Below are positions 18,592-28,343 of a DNA stretch of 64,000 nt, piece by piece. The notes under the pieces were generated by a model. That model made no database searches. It saw only the letters and a program-made list of their open reading frames with translations, and had not been told where the DNA came from. Every line of letters begins with the position of its first letter. Position 1 is the stretch's first letter. The position numbers were made by a program, and so were the translations under genes. Source of the stretch: Ramlibacter tataouinensis (GTDB lineage Bacteria > Pseudomonadota > Gammaproteobacteria > Burkholderiales > Burkholderiaceae_C); assembly GCF_001580455.1 (NCBI RefSeq), contig NZ_CP010951.1, positions 124,001 to 188,000 on the forward strand, in the 5' to 3' direction.

Positions 18592-20885
18592 CAGAAGGAG
18601 GTTCCGATCTGGAATTGCATTTTTTGGATTCTATCGCCAGGGAACTTGCGCAGCGGATGCGCAAAGGCGACCCGGAGCGGTCCGACCGGCGAAATCCAGG
18701 ACAGGCCAACGCCGGTGGAGGCGCGCAGGTCGGCAAAGCTCACCTGCTCGTTCTCGCCGAACACGTTGCCGGCATCGATGAAGCCGAACATGCGCAGCGA
18801 CCGGTCGTTGCCCGCGCCCGGGAAGGGCGTGAGGATTTCCGCGTTGAGGTTGATCTTGCGGGCACCGCCGATAACCGAACCGGTCACGTCCTTGGGACCC
18901 AGCGTGCCCTGTTCGAAGCCGCGCACCGAGCCCAGGCCGCCCGAATAAAAGTTCTTGAACACCGGGTAGGGCTGGCCGGACAGGCCCTTGCCGTATCCCA
19001 GTTCGCCGTTCATGCCGAAGGTGAACTGCCGGGTGATCGGAATGAACTGCTGGAACTGGTAGCTGGCGCGCAGGTAGCGCGCATCGCCCAGCAGCCCGAG
19101 CTCGCCGGCCGCGCGCTGCAGCCGGCCCCGGGTCGGCGCGATGGAACTGTCGCGGTTGTCGCGTCCCCAGCCCACCGTCAGCGGCAGCGAGACGCTGGTG
19201 AAGCCAAAGGCCTCGCCGTAAGCCAGGTAGGCGGCCGGGATGTTGGTGCCCGGCTTGATCTCGATGCGCTCGAGGCTGCCGCCGAAGAACACCGTGTCCA
19301 GCTCGCTGAACGGCACGCCGAAGCGCAGGCCGGCGCCGGTGGTGACCAGCTGGTAATTGCCGCCCTGGTTCTCGTACGGTTCGGACGCGCGGTGGTACAC
19401 GTCGATGGTGCGCGAGACGCCATCGGGCGTGAAGTACGGATTGACCGAGGTGAACGCCAGGGTCTGGTTGTACTTGCTGGTGTTGACGTCGACGCCCAGG
19501 TAGTTGCCGGTGCCGAAGGCGTTCTCCTGCTTGATGGAGAAGGACAGCGCCAGCTTTTCCGCGCTGGAGTAGCCCGCGCCCAGCTGCAGGCTGCCGGTGG
19601 GCTTTTCGGTGACGGTGATGTTCAGGTCCACCTGGTCCGGCGCACCGGGCACGTCGCTGGTCTCGACGTTGATGTCCTTGAAGTAGCCGATGCGGTCGAG
19701 ACGCTCGCGCGACAGCTTGATCTTGTCGGCGTCGTACCAGGACGACTCCAGCTGCCGGAACTCGCGGCGGACCACTTCGTCGCGGGTGCGCGTGTTGCCC
19801 GAGACGTTGATGCGCCGCACGTAGGCGCGCCGCGACGGGTCGGCGGCCAGCACGAAGGCGACGCGGTTGTTCTGGCGGTCGACCTCCGGGCGCGCTTCCA
19901 CCTGGGCGAAGGCAAAGCCGAAGTTGCCGAAGTAATCGGTGAACGCCTTGGTGGTTTCGGCCACCTTGTCGGCGTTGTAGGGATCGCCCGGGCGGATGGT
20001 CACCAGCGACTTGAACTCATCGTCCTTGCCGAGGTAGTTGCCTTCCAGCCGGACGCCGGACACCACGTAGCGCTCGCCCTCGCTGACGTTGATCGTGATG
20101 CTGATGTCCTGCTTGTTCGGCGAGATCGCGACCTGGGTGGAGTCGACCCGGAATTCCAGGTAGCCGCGCGCCAGGTAGTACGAGCGCAGGGTCTCCAGGT
20201 CGGCGTTGAGCTTGGCCCGGGAGTAGCGATCCGACTTGGTGTACCAGGACAGCCAGCCGGGGGTGTCGAGGTCGAACAGGCTGCGCAGCGTGGACTCACT
20301 GAAGGCCTGGTTGCCGACGATGCGGATCTCGCGGATCCGGGCGGGATCGCCCTCGGACACGGTGAAGGTCAGGTTCACCCGGTTGCGCTCGACCGGCGTC
20401 ACGGTCGTCACCACTTCGGCGCCGTACAGGCTCTTGTTGATGTACTGGCGCTTCAGTTCCTGCTCGGCGCGGTCGGCCAGGCCCTGGTCGAAGGGGCGGC
20501 CTTCGGTCAGCCCGATCTCGCGCAGCGCCTTGCGCAGGTTGTCCTTGTCGAATTCATGGATGCCCGCGAAGTCGACGTCGGCCACCGTCGGACGTTCCTC
20601 CACGATGACCACGAGGATGTCGCCGCTGACTTCCAGCCGCACGTCCTTGAACAGCCCCAGCCCGAACAAGGCGCGGATTGCGGCCGAGCCTTTCTCGTCG
20701 TTGTACTGGTCGCCGATCCGGAAAGGCAGCGACGCGAAGATCGTGCCCGGCTCCACCCGCTGCAGCCCCTCGACGCGGATGTCGCGCACCGTGAACGGGT
20801 CCACCGCCCATGCGTTGGCCGCGAACGCCACTGCCGCCACGGCCGCAACGGTACGCACGCGAAAGCGCTTGATTTGTTTCTTCAT
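18591..20885 (-). CDS. bamA: Outer membrane protein assembly factor BamA
   Basis: 764 residues. Signal peptide about 1-27 (cut after NAWA), five POTRA domains (FTVRDIRVEGLQRVEPG starting the first, to about 425) and a 16-strand Omp85 barrel with the VRGFEQGTLGP lid motif near residue 660 and a C-terminal phenylalanine (IGTSF). Central, essential component of the BAM complex. 64 bp downstream of rseP. Confidence 0.98.
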   Translation of the reverse strand: MKKQIKRFRVRTVAAVAAVAFAANAWAVDPFTVRDIRVEGLQRVEPGTIFASLPFRIGDQYNDEKGSAAIRALFGLGLFKDVRLEVSGDILVVIVEERPTVADVDFAGIHEFDKDNLRKALREIGLTEGRPFDQGLADRAEQELKRQYINKSLYGAEVVTTVTPVERNRVNLTFTVSEGDPARIREIRIVGNQAFSESTLRSLFDLDTPGWLSWYTKSDRYSRAKLNADLETLRSYYLARGYLEFRVDSTQVAISPNKQDISITINVSEGERYVVSGVRLEGNYLGKDDEFKSLVTIRPGDPYNADKVAETTKAFTDYFGNFGFAFAQVEARPEVDRQNNRVAFVLAADPSRRAYVRRINVSGNTRTRDEVVRREFRQLESSWYDADKIKLSRERLDRIGYFKDINVETSDVPGAPDQVDLNITVTEKPTGSLQLGAGYSSAEKLALSFSIKQENAFGTGNYLGVDVNTSKYNQTLAFTSVNPYFTPDGVSRTIDVYHRASEPYENQGGNYQLVTTGAGLRFGVPFSELDTVFFGGSLERIEIKPGTNIPAAYLAYGEAFGFTSVSLPLTVGWGRDNRDSSIAPTRGRLQRAAGELGLLGDARYLRASYQFQQFIPITRQFTFGMNGELGYGKGLSGQPYPVFKNFYSGGLGSVRGFEQGTLGPKDVTGSVIGGARKINLNAEILTPFPGAGNDRSLRMFGFIDAGNVFGENEQVSFADLRASTGVGLSWISPVGPLRVAFAHPLRKFPGDRIQKMQFQIGTSF

Positions 20886-20949
20886 TGATCAGGGTTCGGC
20901 CCGCATCGCTTCGAGGCGACGGCATGGGCGGCAGCTAGTTATTTCTTAG

Positions 20950-22314
20950 TTATCCAAAGAGACGAGAGACGTCGTTGAACAGCGCGATCGACATCATGAG
21001 CAGCAGCACCGCGACCCCGCCTCGCTGCAAGCGCTCCATCCAGGCGTCGGAGATGCTCCGGCCCGTGACGGCCTCATACATATAGTACATCAGGTGCCCC
21101 CCATCCAGCACTGGGAGAGGCAGCAGGTTCAGCACGCCCAGGCTCACGCTGATCAGGGCCAGGAACACCACGTACTGGGTCAGCCCCATGCTGGCCGACT
21201 TGCCCGCGTAGTCGGCGATGGTGAGCGGCCCGCTCAGGTTCTTGATCGAGGCCTGGCCGATCACCATCCGGCCCATCATGCGCAGCGTCATGACCGAGAC
21301 CTCCCAGGTGCGGACGACGCCTTTCCACAGGCCCTCGACCGGGCCGTAGCGCACCACCGTGGTTTCCGGCGGCGCCCCGACGTAGGCGCCGATGCGCCCG
21401 ACGACGGCCTGGCCCTCCGGCACGGCATCGGGCTGGACCTCGAGGTCCAGCACCTGGCCTTCGCGCCGCACGCGCCAGGTCTCGCGCGCGCCCTGCCCGT
21501 TCTTGACCGAGGCGCGAATGCGCTCGCGAAGCTGCATGCCGTCGGCCACGTCGACGCCGCCGACCGCCAGCACCAGGTCGCCCTTGCGCAAGCCCGCGCG
21601 CTGCGCCGCGCCCTTGTCCACCAGTTCGCCGATGAGCGGCGGGGTCCAGGGCCCGATCAGCCCGATCCGGCGAAAAAGCTGCGCGTCGGCTTCGCGCACC
21701 GGCAGCCGGCTGAGCGCGAGCACGGGCTGGCGCGAGCCGCCTTCGAGCTGCAGCCGCACGTCGCGGCCGTCCAGCGCGCCGCGGGTGATCAGCCAGCGCA
21801 GGTCCTCGAACGAGCGGACCGGCTGCATGGCATCGCCATCGAAGCCGGCGGCGCCCACGCGCTCGCCGCCGCGCAGCCCCGCCTGCTCGGCGATCGAGCC
21901 CGGCACCGGGCTGGCCAGGACGGCCATCGGCTCCTGTACCCCCCACCAGTTCACGCCGGCATAGAGCAGCACGGCCAGCAACAGGTTGGCCAGCGGGCCG
22001 GCGGCCACGATGGCCGCCCGCGACTTCAGCGGCTGGGTGTTGAAGGCCAGGTGGCGCTCTTCGGGGGGCACGTCGCCCTCGCGCTCGTCGAGCATCCGCA
22101 CGTAGCCGCCCAGCGGAAAGGCTCCGATGACGAACTCGGTGTCCTGCCCGGGACGCTGCTTCCGGGGCTTGTAGCGGTACAGCGTCTTGCCGAAGCCCAC
22201 GGAAAAGCGCAGCACCTTGACGCCGCACGCCACGGCCACGCGGTAGTGGCCGTACTCATGTACGGCGATCAGCAGCCCGAGCGCGACGATGAAGGCCAGG
22301 ATGGTGGTGAGCAA
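20950..22314 (-). CDS. rseP: RIP metalloprotease RseP (site-2 protease)
   Basis: 454 residues. The zinc motif HEYGH is in the first membrane helix (near residue 18), the two PDZ-like domains occupy about 110-300, and NLLPLPVLDGGHL near residue 395 is the second metal-ligand motif. It cleaves anti-sigma factor RseA and clears signal peptides. Start taken as TTG 22314: AAGGAG lies six bases upstream and gives LLTTILAFIVALGLLIAVHE; in-frame starts further upstream overlap the dxr end and have no SD. Confidence 0.96.
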   Translation of the reverse strand: MLTTILAFIVALGLLIAVHEYGHYRVAVACGVKVLRFSVGFGKTLYRYKPRKQRPGQDTEFVIGAFPLGGYVRMLDEREGDVPPEERHLAFNTQPLKSRAAIVAAGPLANLLLAVLLYAGVNWWGVQEPMAVLASPVPGSIAEQAGLRGGERVGAAGFDGDAMQPVRSFEDLRWLITRGALDGRDVRLQLEGGSRQPVLALSRLPVREADAQLFRRIGLIGPWTPPLIGELVDKGAAQRAGLRKGDLVLAVGGVDVADGMQLRERIRASVKNGQGARETWRVRREGQVLDLEVQPDAVPEGQAVVGRIGAYVGAPPETTVVRYGPVEGLWKGVVRTWEVSVMTLRMMGRMVIGQASIKNLSGPLTIADYAGKSASMGLTQYVVFLALISVSLGVLNLLPLPVLDGGHLMYYMYEAVTGRSISDAWMERLQRGGVAVLLLMMSIALFNDVSRLFG

Positions 22315-22351
22315 GCGGGACTCCTTTGCTTGGCTCTTTACAGTATCACTC

Positions 22352-23542
22352 TCACTCGCCCAGCCTGCCGATGGCGGCGTGCGCGGCCTCTCGCGACAGC
22401 GCATCCAGCCCCAGCAGATCTTCCAGCGACTCCGGTTTGGAGGGGTGGACCGCCGACAAAGTTGCAAGGTTGACCCGGTGGATCTGGTCGAAGCGGATCC
22501 GGCGGTCGAGGAAGGCCGCCACTGCGACCTCGTTGGCCGCGTTCAGCACAGCGGTGGTGCCGGGCGGCGCGCGCAGCGCCTCCCAGGCCAGCGCCAGCCC
22601 GGGGAAACGCTCGGGGTGGCCGCGACTGTCCAGCGACTCGAAGCTCATGTCGGCCAGCGTGTGGAAGTCCAGCGCCGCGGCGCCGGACGCGACACGCTCG
22701 GGCCAGGACAGGCCGTAGGCGATCGGCACCCGCATGTCCGGCGTGCCGAGCTGCGCGACCACCGAGGTGTCGCGAAACTGGACCATCGAGTGGATCACGC
22801 TTTGCGGATGAATCACCACTTCCAGGCGCTCGGGCGGCAGGCCGAACAGGTAGCGCGCCTCGATCACCTCGAGCGCCTTGTTCATCATGGTGGCCGAGTC
22901 CACCGAAATCTTGCGGCCCATCACCCAGTTCGGGTGCGCGCAGGCCTCCTCGGGGGTCACGTGGCGCAGCGACGCTGGCTCGCGCGTGCGGAACGGCCCG
23001 CCCGACGCGGTCAGGATGATCTTGTCGACGCGCGCGTCCCAGGTGGCGGGATCCTCAGGGAGCGACTGGAAGATCGCCGAATGCTCGCTGTCGATGGGCA
23101 GCAGCTTGGCGCCGCCCTCGCGCACGGCCGCCAGGAACAGCTCGCCGCCGACGACCAGGGCCTCCTTGTTGGCCAGCAGCAGGCGCTTGCCGGCGCGCGC
23201 GGCCGCGATGCAGGACGCCAGCCCCGCCGCGCCCACGATGGCCGCCATCACGCTGTGCACGGCTTCATGCGCGGCCACCTCTTCGATCGCCTTCGCGCCC
23301 CAGAGCACGCGGGTGCGCAGGTCCTCGCCGGCCAGCCGGCCGGCCAGCTCGCGCCCGGCGGCTTCGTCGGCCATGACCGCGAATGCGGGGCGGAAGCGGC
23401 CGATCTGCTCCAGCATCAGGTCCACCCGGGTGGATGCCGTCAGCGCGAACACCTCGAAACGGTCCGGATGGCGCGCGATCACGTCCAGTGTGTTGGCGCC
23501 CACCGAGCCGGTGGAGCCGAGAACGGCGACCTGCTGCTTCAT
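22352..23542 (-). CDS. dxr: 1-deoxy-D-xylulose 5-phosphate reductoisomerase
   Basis: 396 residues starting MKQQVAVLGSTGSVGANTLD, with the NADPH-binding GSTGSVG. Metal and substrate residues appear in LLPIDSEHSAIFQ (near 145-157) and SVDSATMMNKALEVIEA (near 210-226). It makes 2-C-methyl-D-erythritol 4-phosphate in the MEP isoprenoid pathway; ispD and ispF of the same pathway lie at 56003-57177. ATG overlaps the cdsA stop as ATGA. Confidence 0.97.
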   Translation of the reverse strand: MKQQVAVLGSTGSVGANTLDVIARHPDRFEVFALTASTRVDLMLEQIGRFRPAFAVMADEAAGRELAGRLAGEDLRTRVLWGAKAIEEVAAHEAVHSVMAAIVGAAGLASCIAAARAGKRLLLANKEALVVGGELFLAAVREGGAKLLPIDSEHSAIFQSLPEDPATWDARVDKIILTASGGPFRTREPASLRHVTPEEACAHPNWVMGRKISVDSATMMNKALEVIEARYLFGLPPERLEVVIHPQSVIHSMVQFRDTSVVAQLGTPDMRVPIAYGLSWPERVASGAAALDFHTLADMSFESLDSRGHPERFPGLALAWEALRAPPGTTAVLNAANEVAVAAFLDRRIRFDQIHRVNLATLSAVHPSKPESLEDLLGLDALSREAAHAAIGRLGE

Positions 23543-24393
23543 CGTCCGGCCAGGGTTGCGAGCATCATGGCCAGCGGCACGGTGGGCAGGAGCGCGTCCA
23601 CGCGGTCGAGCACGCCGCCGTGCCCCGGCAGCAGGTTGCTGGAGTCCTTCACGCCCACGCTGCGCTTGACGACCGACTTGGAGAGGTCGCCCACCACGCT
23701 CATCGCGGCGAGGAACAGCGCCGCGACGACCAGCAGCCACCAGCCGTGCGCGGCCAGGCGCGAGTAGAGGCTGAGGTCGGAGCCGCCGAATTCACGGTCG
23801 GCCCAGGTCCACGCGAACGCCAGCAGCACCACGCCGGCCATGCCGCCCCACACGCCCTCCCAGCTCTTGCCCGGGCTGATCGTCGGCGCCAGGCGCTGGC
23901 GGGTGAACTTCAGACCGAAGCTGCGGCCGGCGAAATAGGCGAAGATGTCCGCGACCCACACCAGCACCAGCACGGACAGCAGGAAGTTGATGCCGATGCT
24001 GCGGGCCTGCGCCACCGCCAGCCACGCCACCCAGAGGGCGAGCACGCCGCCGGCGATGCGCACCGGCCTCGCGATGTGGGGCCAGCCGGCCACACCGGCG
24101 CGCAGCAGCGCGGCACCGCCCAGCACCCAGCAGGCTGCCGCCGCATACCAGAGCAGGGGGAGCGGTGTGTGGGTCCAGCCTAGCTGCCAGGAGAGCCCGC
24201 ACAAGGCCAGGCAGACCGCGCCAAGCACCACGGCACCGGTCGAATCCATTCCATTCAGCCGGCCCCATTCCCAGGCCGCCGCCGCGATCAGGACCAGCGC
24301 CACCGCCGCGAACGGCACCGGCGAGGGCCAGAACAGGGCCGGAAGCAGGATGGCCAGCAGGACGATGGCCGTGATCACGCGCTGCTTGAGCAT
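23539..24393 (-). CDS. cdsA: Phosphatidate cytidylyltransferase
   Basis: 284 residues with about eight membrane segments and the CDP-diglyceride synthase signature SVVGDLSKSVVKRSVGVKD near residue 230. It makes CDP-diacylglycerol from phosphatidate and CTP, the branch point for all phospholipids. Located between uppS and dxr in the conserved order; overlaps dxr by four bases. Confidence 0.96.
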   Translation of the reverse strand: MLKQRVITAIVLLAILLPALFWPSPVPFAAVALVLIAAAAWEWGRLNGMDSTGAVVLGAVCLALCGLSWQLGWTHTPLPLLWYAAAACWVLGGAALLRAGVAGWPHIARPVRIAGGVLALWVAWLAVAQARSIGINFLLSVLVLVWVADIFAYFAGRSFGLKFTRQRLAPTISPGKSWEGVWGGMAGVVLLAFAWTWADREFGGSDLSLYSRLAAHGWWLLVVAALFLAAMSVVGDLSKSVVKRSVGVKDSSNLLPGHGGVLDRVDALLPTVPLAMMLATLAGR

Positions 24394-24423
24394 TCAGCCT
24401 CCAGCCAGGACCCTAGCGCGCAC

Positions 24424-25146
24424 TCAGGCCGCCTTCTGCGCGGGTGCCGCGACCTGCTCCGAGGTCTTGCCAAAGCGGCGCTCACGGCGCGCATATTCGG
24501 CCAGGGCCGCATCGATCTCGGCCTCGTCGAATTCAGGCCACAACTTGTCGGAGAAGTGCAGTTCCGAATAGGCGGCCTGCCAGAGCAGGAAATTGGAAAG
24601 GCGCTTCTCGCCGCCCGTGCGGATCACCAGATCGGGGTCGGGAACATGCGCCAGCGCCATGGCCGCGACCAGGTTCTGCTCGGTGACCAGCTCTCCCCGC
24701 GCCGTCACGCGGGCAGCAGCCTGGGCGATGTCCCAGCGCCCGCCGTAGTTGAAGCAGATGTTGAAGACCAGGTGCGTGTTGGATGCGGTGGCGGCCTCTG
24801 CCTGCGCCAGGCCGTGGCGCACCTTGTCGGTCAGCGCGGCGCGGTCCCCGATGAAATGGATGCGCACGCCCTCGGCCTTGAGCTGGGGCACCTCGCGCGA
24901 AAGCGCCGCCGCCAGCAGTTCCATCAGGCCGGAGACCTCCTCGGCCGGACGGTTCCAGTTCTCGGAAGAGAAAGCGAACACGGTCAGCACCTTCACGCCG
25001 CGCTCGCCGCAGTGGCGCACGCAGGCGCGCAGCGCGTCCATGCCCTTCTTGTGGCCCGCCACGCGCGGCAGGAAGCGGCGGGTCGCCCAGCGCCCATTGC
25101 CGTCCATGACGATCGCGACGTGGTGCGGGATACGCGGGTGAGTCAT
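24424..25146 (-). CDS. uppS: Undecaprenyl diphosphate synthase (cis-prenyltransferase)
   Basis: 240 residues from ATG 25146. The catalytic aspartate is in HVAIVMDGNGRWATRR (near residue 14); FAFSSENWNRP (near 70) and the C-terminal DLVIRTGGEKRLSNFLLWQ (near 185) are family motifs. It makes the lipid carrier for peptidoglycan and O-antigen. An upstream TTG (25161) would overlap the frr stop as TTGA and has AGGAG ten bases upstream, so a five-residue longer protein is equally possible. Confidence 0.95.
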   Translation of the reverse strand: MTHPRIPHHVAIVMDGNGRWATRRFLPRVAGHKKGMDALRACVRHCGERGVKVLTVFAFSSENWNRPAEEVSGLMELLAAALSREVPQLKAEGVRIHFIGDRAALTDKVRHGLAQAEAATASNTHLVFNICFNYGGRWDIAQAAARVTARGELVTEQNLVAAMALAHVPDPDLVIRTGGEKRLSNFLLWQAAYSELHFSDKLWPEFDEAEIDAALAEYARRERRFGKTSEQVAAPAQKAA

Positions 25147-25157
25147 GCCCTGGGCGG

Positions 25158-25721
25158 TCAAACCGCCATGATCTCCTGCTCTTTGCCCGCGACCATCTTG
25201 TCGATCTCGGCGATGTGCTTGTCCGTGAGCTTCTGGATGTCGGCTTCGGAGCGCTTCTGGTCGTCTTCGGACGCTTCCTTGTCCTTCACCAGCTTCTTGA
25301 CGTGCTCGTTGGCGTCGCGCCGCAGGTTGCGCACCGCGATCTTGGCGGCTTCGCCTTCGTGCCGCACGAGCTTGGTCATCTCCTTGCGCCGCTCCTCGCT
25401 CATCGGCGGCATCGGCACGCGGATGAGGTCGCCCATGGAGGCCGGGTTCAGGCCCAGGTCGCTGTCGCGGATGGCCTTCTCGATCTTGGCGCCCATGCCC
25501 TTTTCCCAGGGCTGCACGCTGATCGTGCGCGCGTCCAGCAGCGCCACGTTGGCCACCTGGCTGATGGGCAGCATCGAGCCGTAGTAGTCGACGTGCACGG
25601 TGTCGAGCAGGCCGGGGTTGGCGCGCCCGGTGCGGATCTTGGTCAGGTTGTTCTTGAAAGCGGCGATGGACTGGTCCATCTTGCTTTCCATGTTCTTCTT
25701 GATTTCAGGAATGCTGTTCAT
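25158..25721 (-). CDS. frr: Ribosome recycling factor
   Basis: 187 residues, a standard RRF: three-helix bundle with the conserved LTKIRTGRANPGLLD (about 26-40) and an alpha/beta domain containing YYGSMLPISQVANV. With EF-G it splits post-termination ribosomes. Lies between pyrH and uppS in the conserved rpsB-tsf-pyrH-frr order. Confidence 0.97.
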   Translation of the reverse strand: MNSIPEIKKNMESKMDQSIAAFKNNLTKIRTGRANPGLLDTVHVDYYGSMLPISQVANVALLDARTISVQPWEKGMGAKIEKAIRDSDLGLNPASMGDLIRVPMPPMSEERRKEMTKLVRHEGEAAKIAVRNLRRDANEHVKKLVKDKEASEDDQKRSEADIQKLTDKHIAEIDKMVAGKEQEIMAV

Positions 25722-25739
25722 GCGGCTCTCCTCGGTTCG

Positions 25740-26462
25740 TCAGGCATAAACGAGCGTGCCTTCGTCCTCGCCCATCACCACCCGGCGCAGGGCGCCGTGC
25801 TTGAAGATGGAGAAGACCTTGATCGGCAGCTTCTGGTCGCGGCACAGGGCGAAGGCGGTGGCGTCCATGATGCCCAGATTCTGCGCCATTGCGTCGTCGA
25901 ACGAGATCTTGGTGTAGCGCGTGGCCGACGGATCCTTCTTGGGGTCGGCGCTGTAGACGCCGTCGACCTTGGTCGCCTTGAGCACGAGCTCGGCGCCGAT
26001 CTCGGCGCCGCGCAGCGCGGCGGCGGTGTCGGTGGTGAAGAAGGGGTTGCCGGTGCCGGCCGCGAACACCACGACCTTGCCTTCCTCGAGGTATTGCAGC
26101 GCCTTGGGGCGCACATAGGGCTCGACCACCTGCTCGATGGCGATGGCCGACATCACGCGCGCCACCAGGCCCTGCTTGTTCATGGCATCGGCCAGCGCCA
26201 GCGAGTTCATCACCGTGGCCAGCATGCCCATGTAGTCGGCGGTCGCCCGGTCCATGCCGACCGAGCCGCCGGCCACGCCGCGGAAGATGTTGCCGCCACC
26301 GATCACGATGGCCACTTCCACGCCCAGGTTCACGACCTCGGCCACCTCTTCCACCATGCGGACGATGGTCGAGCGGTTGATGCCGAAGGCGTCATCCCCC
26401 ATCAATGCCTCGCCGGACAGCTTCAACAAGATTCGCTTGTGGGCCGGCTTGGCGTCGGTCAT
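25740..26462 (-). CDS. pyrH: UMP kinase
   Basis: 240 residues from ATG 26462 (MTDAKPAHKRILLKLSGEAL), with AAGGA seven bases upstream. Amino-acid kinase fold: LKLSGEALMG (about 13), IVIGGGNIFRG (about 55) and the ATKVDGVYSADPKKDP nucleotide loop (about 168). It phosphorylates UMP to UDP and is feedback-inhibited by UTP. 133 bp separate it from tsf. Confidence 0.97.
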   Translation of the reverse strand: MTDAKPAHKRILLKLSGEALMGDDAFGINRSTIVRMVEEVAEVVNLGVEVAIVIGGGNIFRGVAGGSVGMDRATADYMGMLATVMNSLALADAMNKQGLVARVMSAIAIEQVVEPYVRPKALQYLEEGKVVVFAAGTGNPFFTTDTAAALRGAEIGAELVLKATKVDGVYSADPKKDPSATRYTKISFDDAMAQNLGIMDATAFALCRDQKLPIKVFSIFKHGALRRVVMGEDEGTLVYA

Positions 26463-26552
26463 GGATGGGTTCCTTCTGGTGTGGATGGCTGAATTGCGGG
26501 GCGGCTTTTGGCCGCGGAGCGACAAAAGGGGCTGGGCGCCATTTTGTCATCA

Positions 26553-26580
26553 GATGCGCCGCGCGGTTACGCGGCGCATC
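26553..26580 (-). terminator. GC-rich hairpin between tsf and pyrH
   Basis: Perfect 11-bp inverted repeat (gatgcgccgcg at 26553-26563; cgcggcgcatc at 26570-26580) with a 6-base loop, 16 bp after the tsf stop. No real U-tract follows on the minus strand, so it may be an attenuator or mRNA-end-protecting stem rather than a full terminator. Confidence 0.5.
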
Positions 26581-26595
26581 GGTGTAAGGCAGCCG

Positions 26596-27489
26596 TCAGG
26601 CTGTCTGCTTGGCCGCAGCGACCTGCGCCGCCACTTCGGCCGCGAAGTCGTCCACCTTCTTCTCGATGCCTTCGCCGACCACGTACAGGGTGAAGCCCTT
26701 CACCTGGGTGCCCTTTTCCTTGAGCATCTGCTCCACGGTCTGCTTGTCGTTCTTCACGAAGGGCTGGTTGAACAGCGAGACTTCCTTCAGGTACTTCTGC
26801 ACCGAGCCTTCGATCATCTTCTGGGCGATGTCGGCGGGCTTGCCCGATTCGGCGGCCTTGGCGGTGGCCACCGAGCGCTCCTTGTTGATGAGCTCGGCCG
26901 GCACGTCGGCGCTGGTCAGCGCCACCGGCTTCATCGCAGCCACGTGCATGGCCACGTCCTTGGCGGACACTTCGTCGCCGTCGAATTCGACCACCACGCC
27001 GATGCGGGTGCCGTGCAGGTAGGAAGCCAGCTTGCTGCCGCCGCTGAAGCGCTTGAAGCGGCGGAAGCTCATGTTCTCGCCGATCTTGCCGATCAGGCCC
27101 TTGCGCACGTCTTCCAGCGTCGGGCCGAAGCCGTCCTGCGAGTAGGGCAGCGCGGACAGCGCGGCGATGTCGGCCGGGTTGTTCTTCGCCACCAGCTCGG
27201 CGGCCGCCTTGGCCAAGGCCAGGAAGCTGTCGTTCTTGGTCACGAAGTCGGTTTCGCAGTTGGTCTCGAGCAGCGCGCCGGTCGTGCCGTCGATGAACGC
27301 CGACACCACGCCTTCGGCGGTGATGCGGGCGGCCGCCTTGCCGGCCTTGTTGCCCAGCTTGACGCGCAGGAGCTCCTCGGCCTTCTCCATGTTGCCTTCG
27401 GCCTCGGTGAGCGCCTTCTTGCACTCCATCATGGGGGCGTCGGTCTTGGCGCGCAGTTCGGCGACCATGCTTGCGGTGATTGCAGCCAT
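26596..27489 (-). CDS. tsf: Elongation factor Ts
   Basis: 297 residues starting MAAITASMVAELRAKTDAPM. The N-terminal UBA-like domain is followed by the core with the nucleotide-exchange TDF motif in LETNCETDFVTKND (near 80). It regenerates EF-Tu-GTP. The ATG at 27489 is preceded by AAAGG nine bases upstream; a TTG three codons earlier is unlikely. Confidence 0.98.
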   Translation of the reverse strand: MAAITASMVAELRAKTDAPMMECKKALTEAEGNMEKAEELLRVKLGNKAGKAAARITAEGVVSAFIDGTTGALLETNCETDFVTKNDSFLALAKAAAELVAKNNPADIAALSALPYSQDGFGPTLEDVRKGLIGKIGENMSFRRFKRFSGGSKLASYLHGTRIGVVVEFDGDEVSAKDVAMHVAAMKPVALTSADVPAELINKERSVATAKAAESGKPADIAQKMIEGSVQKYLKEVSLFNQPFVKNDKQTVEQMLKEKGTQVKGFTLYVVGEGIEKKVDDFAAEVAAQVAAAKQTA

Positions 27490-27519
27490 TTGTCTCAACC
27501 TTTCAAAAAATCGATGGTC

Positions 27520-27540
27520 AAAGGGGGCCCGAAAGCCCCC
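27520..27540 (-). terminator. Weak hairpin between rpsB and tsf
   Basis: gggggc (27523-27528) and gccccc (27535-27540) form a 6-bp stem; the minus strand continues TTTGACC. The 79-bp rpsB-tsf gap commonly holds a partial terminator that lowers tsf relative to rpsB. Confidence 0.45.
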
Positions 27541-27568
27541 TTGTTCTCAATGTGCCGGGGTGGCGGGG

Positions 27569-28318
27569 TCAGGCAGCGCCTTCCTTCACTTCCACGAATT
27601 CGTCGCCGCCTTCGGAGACGGCGCGCACCACGTCGGCCGCGGCGTTGGCACGGCCCTCCAGGACCGCGTCGGCGATGCCGCGCGCGTACAGCGTCACGGC
27701 CTTGGACGAGTCATCGTTGCCGGGGATCACGTAGTCGATGCCCTCGGGCGAGTGGTTGGAGTCGACCACGCCCACCAGCGGGATGCCCAGCTTCTTGGCT
27801 TCGGAGACGGCGATCTTGTGGAAGCCGACGTCGATCACGAAGATCGCATCCGGCAGGCTGTTCATGTCCTGGATGCCGCCGATGTCCTTCTCGAGTTTTT
27901 CCATCTCGCGCTGGAACATGAGCTGCTCTTTCTTGCTCATGGATTCCAGGCCGGCTTCCTGCTGCGCCTTCATGTCCTTCAGGCGCTTGATCGAGGTCTT
28001 GACCGTCTTGAAATTGGTCAGCATGCCGCCCAGCCAGCGCTGGTCGACGAAGTGCACGCCGGCGCGGCGCGCCTCGGTCGCGACGATCTCGCGGGCTTGG
28101 CGCTTGGTGCCGACCATGAGGATGGTGCCGCGGTTGGACGACAGCTGGCGCACGAACTTCATCGCGTCCTCGAACATCGGGAGCGACTTCTCGAGGTTGA
28201 TGATGTGGATCTTGTTGCGATGGCCGAAGATAAAGGGGGCCATCTTGGGGTTCCAGAAGCGGGTCTGGTGTCCGAAATGGACACCGGCTTCCAGCATTTC
28301 GCGCATGGTCACGGACAT
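27569..28318 (-). CDS. rpsB: 30S ribosomal protein S2
   Basis: 249 residues starting MSVTMREMLEAGVHFGHQTRFWNP, with the LGGMLTNFKTVKTSIKRL segment (near 100) and PDAIFVIDVGFHKIAVSEA (near 158) typical of S2. First gene of the long minus-strand cluster. A structured leader precedes it (28344-28403). Confidence 0.98.
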   Translation of the reverse strand: MSVTMREMLEAGVHFGHQTRFWNPKMAPFIFGHRNKIHIINLEKSLPMFEDAMKFVRQLSSNRGTILMVGTKRQAREIVATEARRAGVHFVDQRWLGGMLTNFKTVKTSIKRLKDMKAQQEAGLESMSKKEQLMFQREMEKLEKDIGGIQDMNSLPDAIFVIDVGFHKIAVSEAKKLGIPLVGVVDSNHSPEGIDYVIPGNDDSSKAVTLYARGIADAVLEGRANAAADVVRAVSEGGDEFVEVKEGAA

Positions 28319-28343
28319 GTATGTTCCTGAAGGTTGGGTCTAA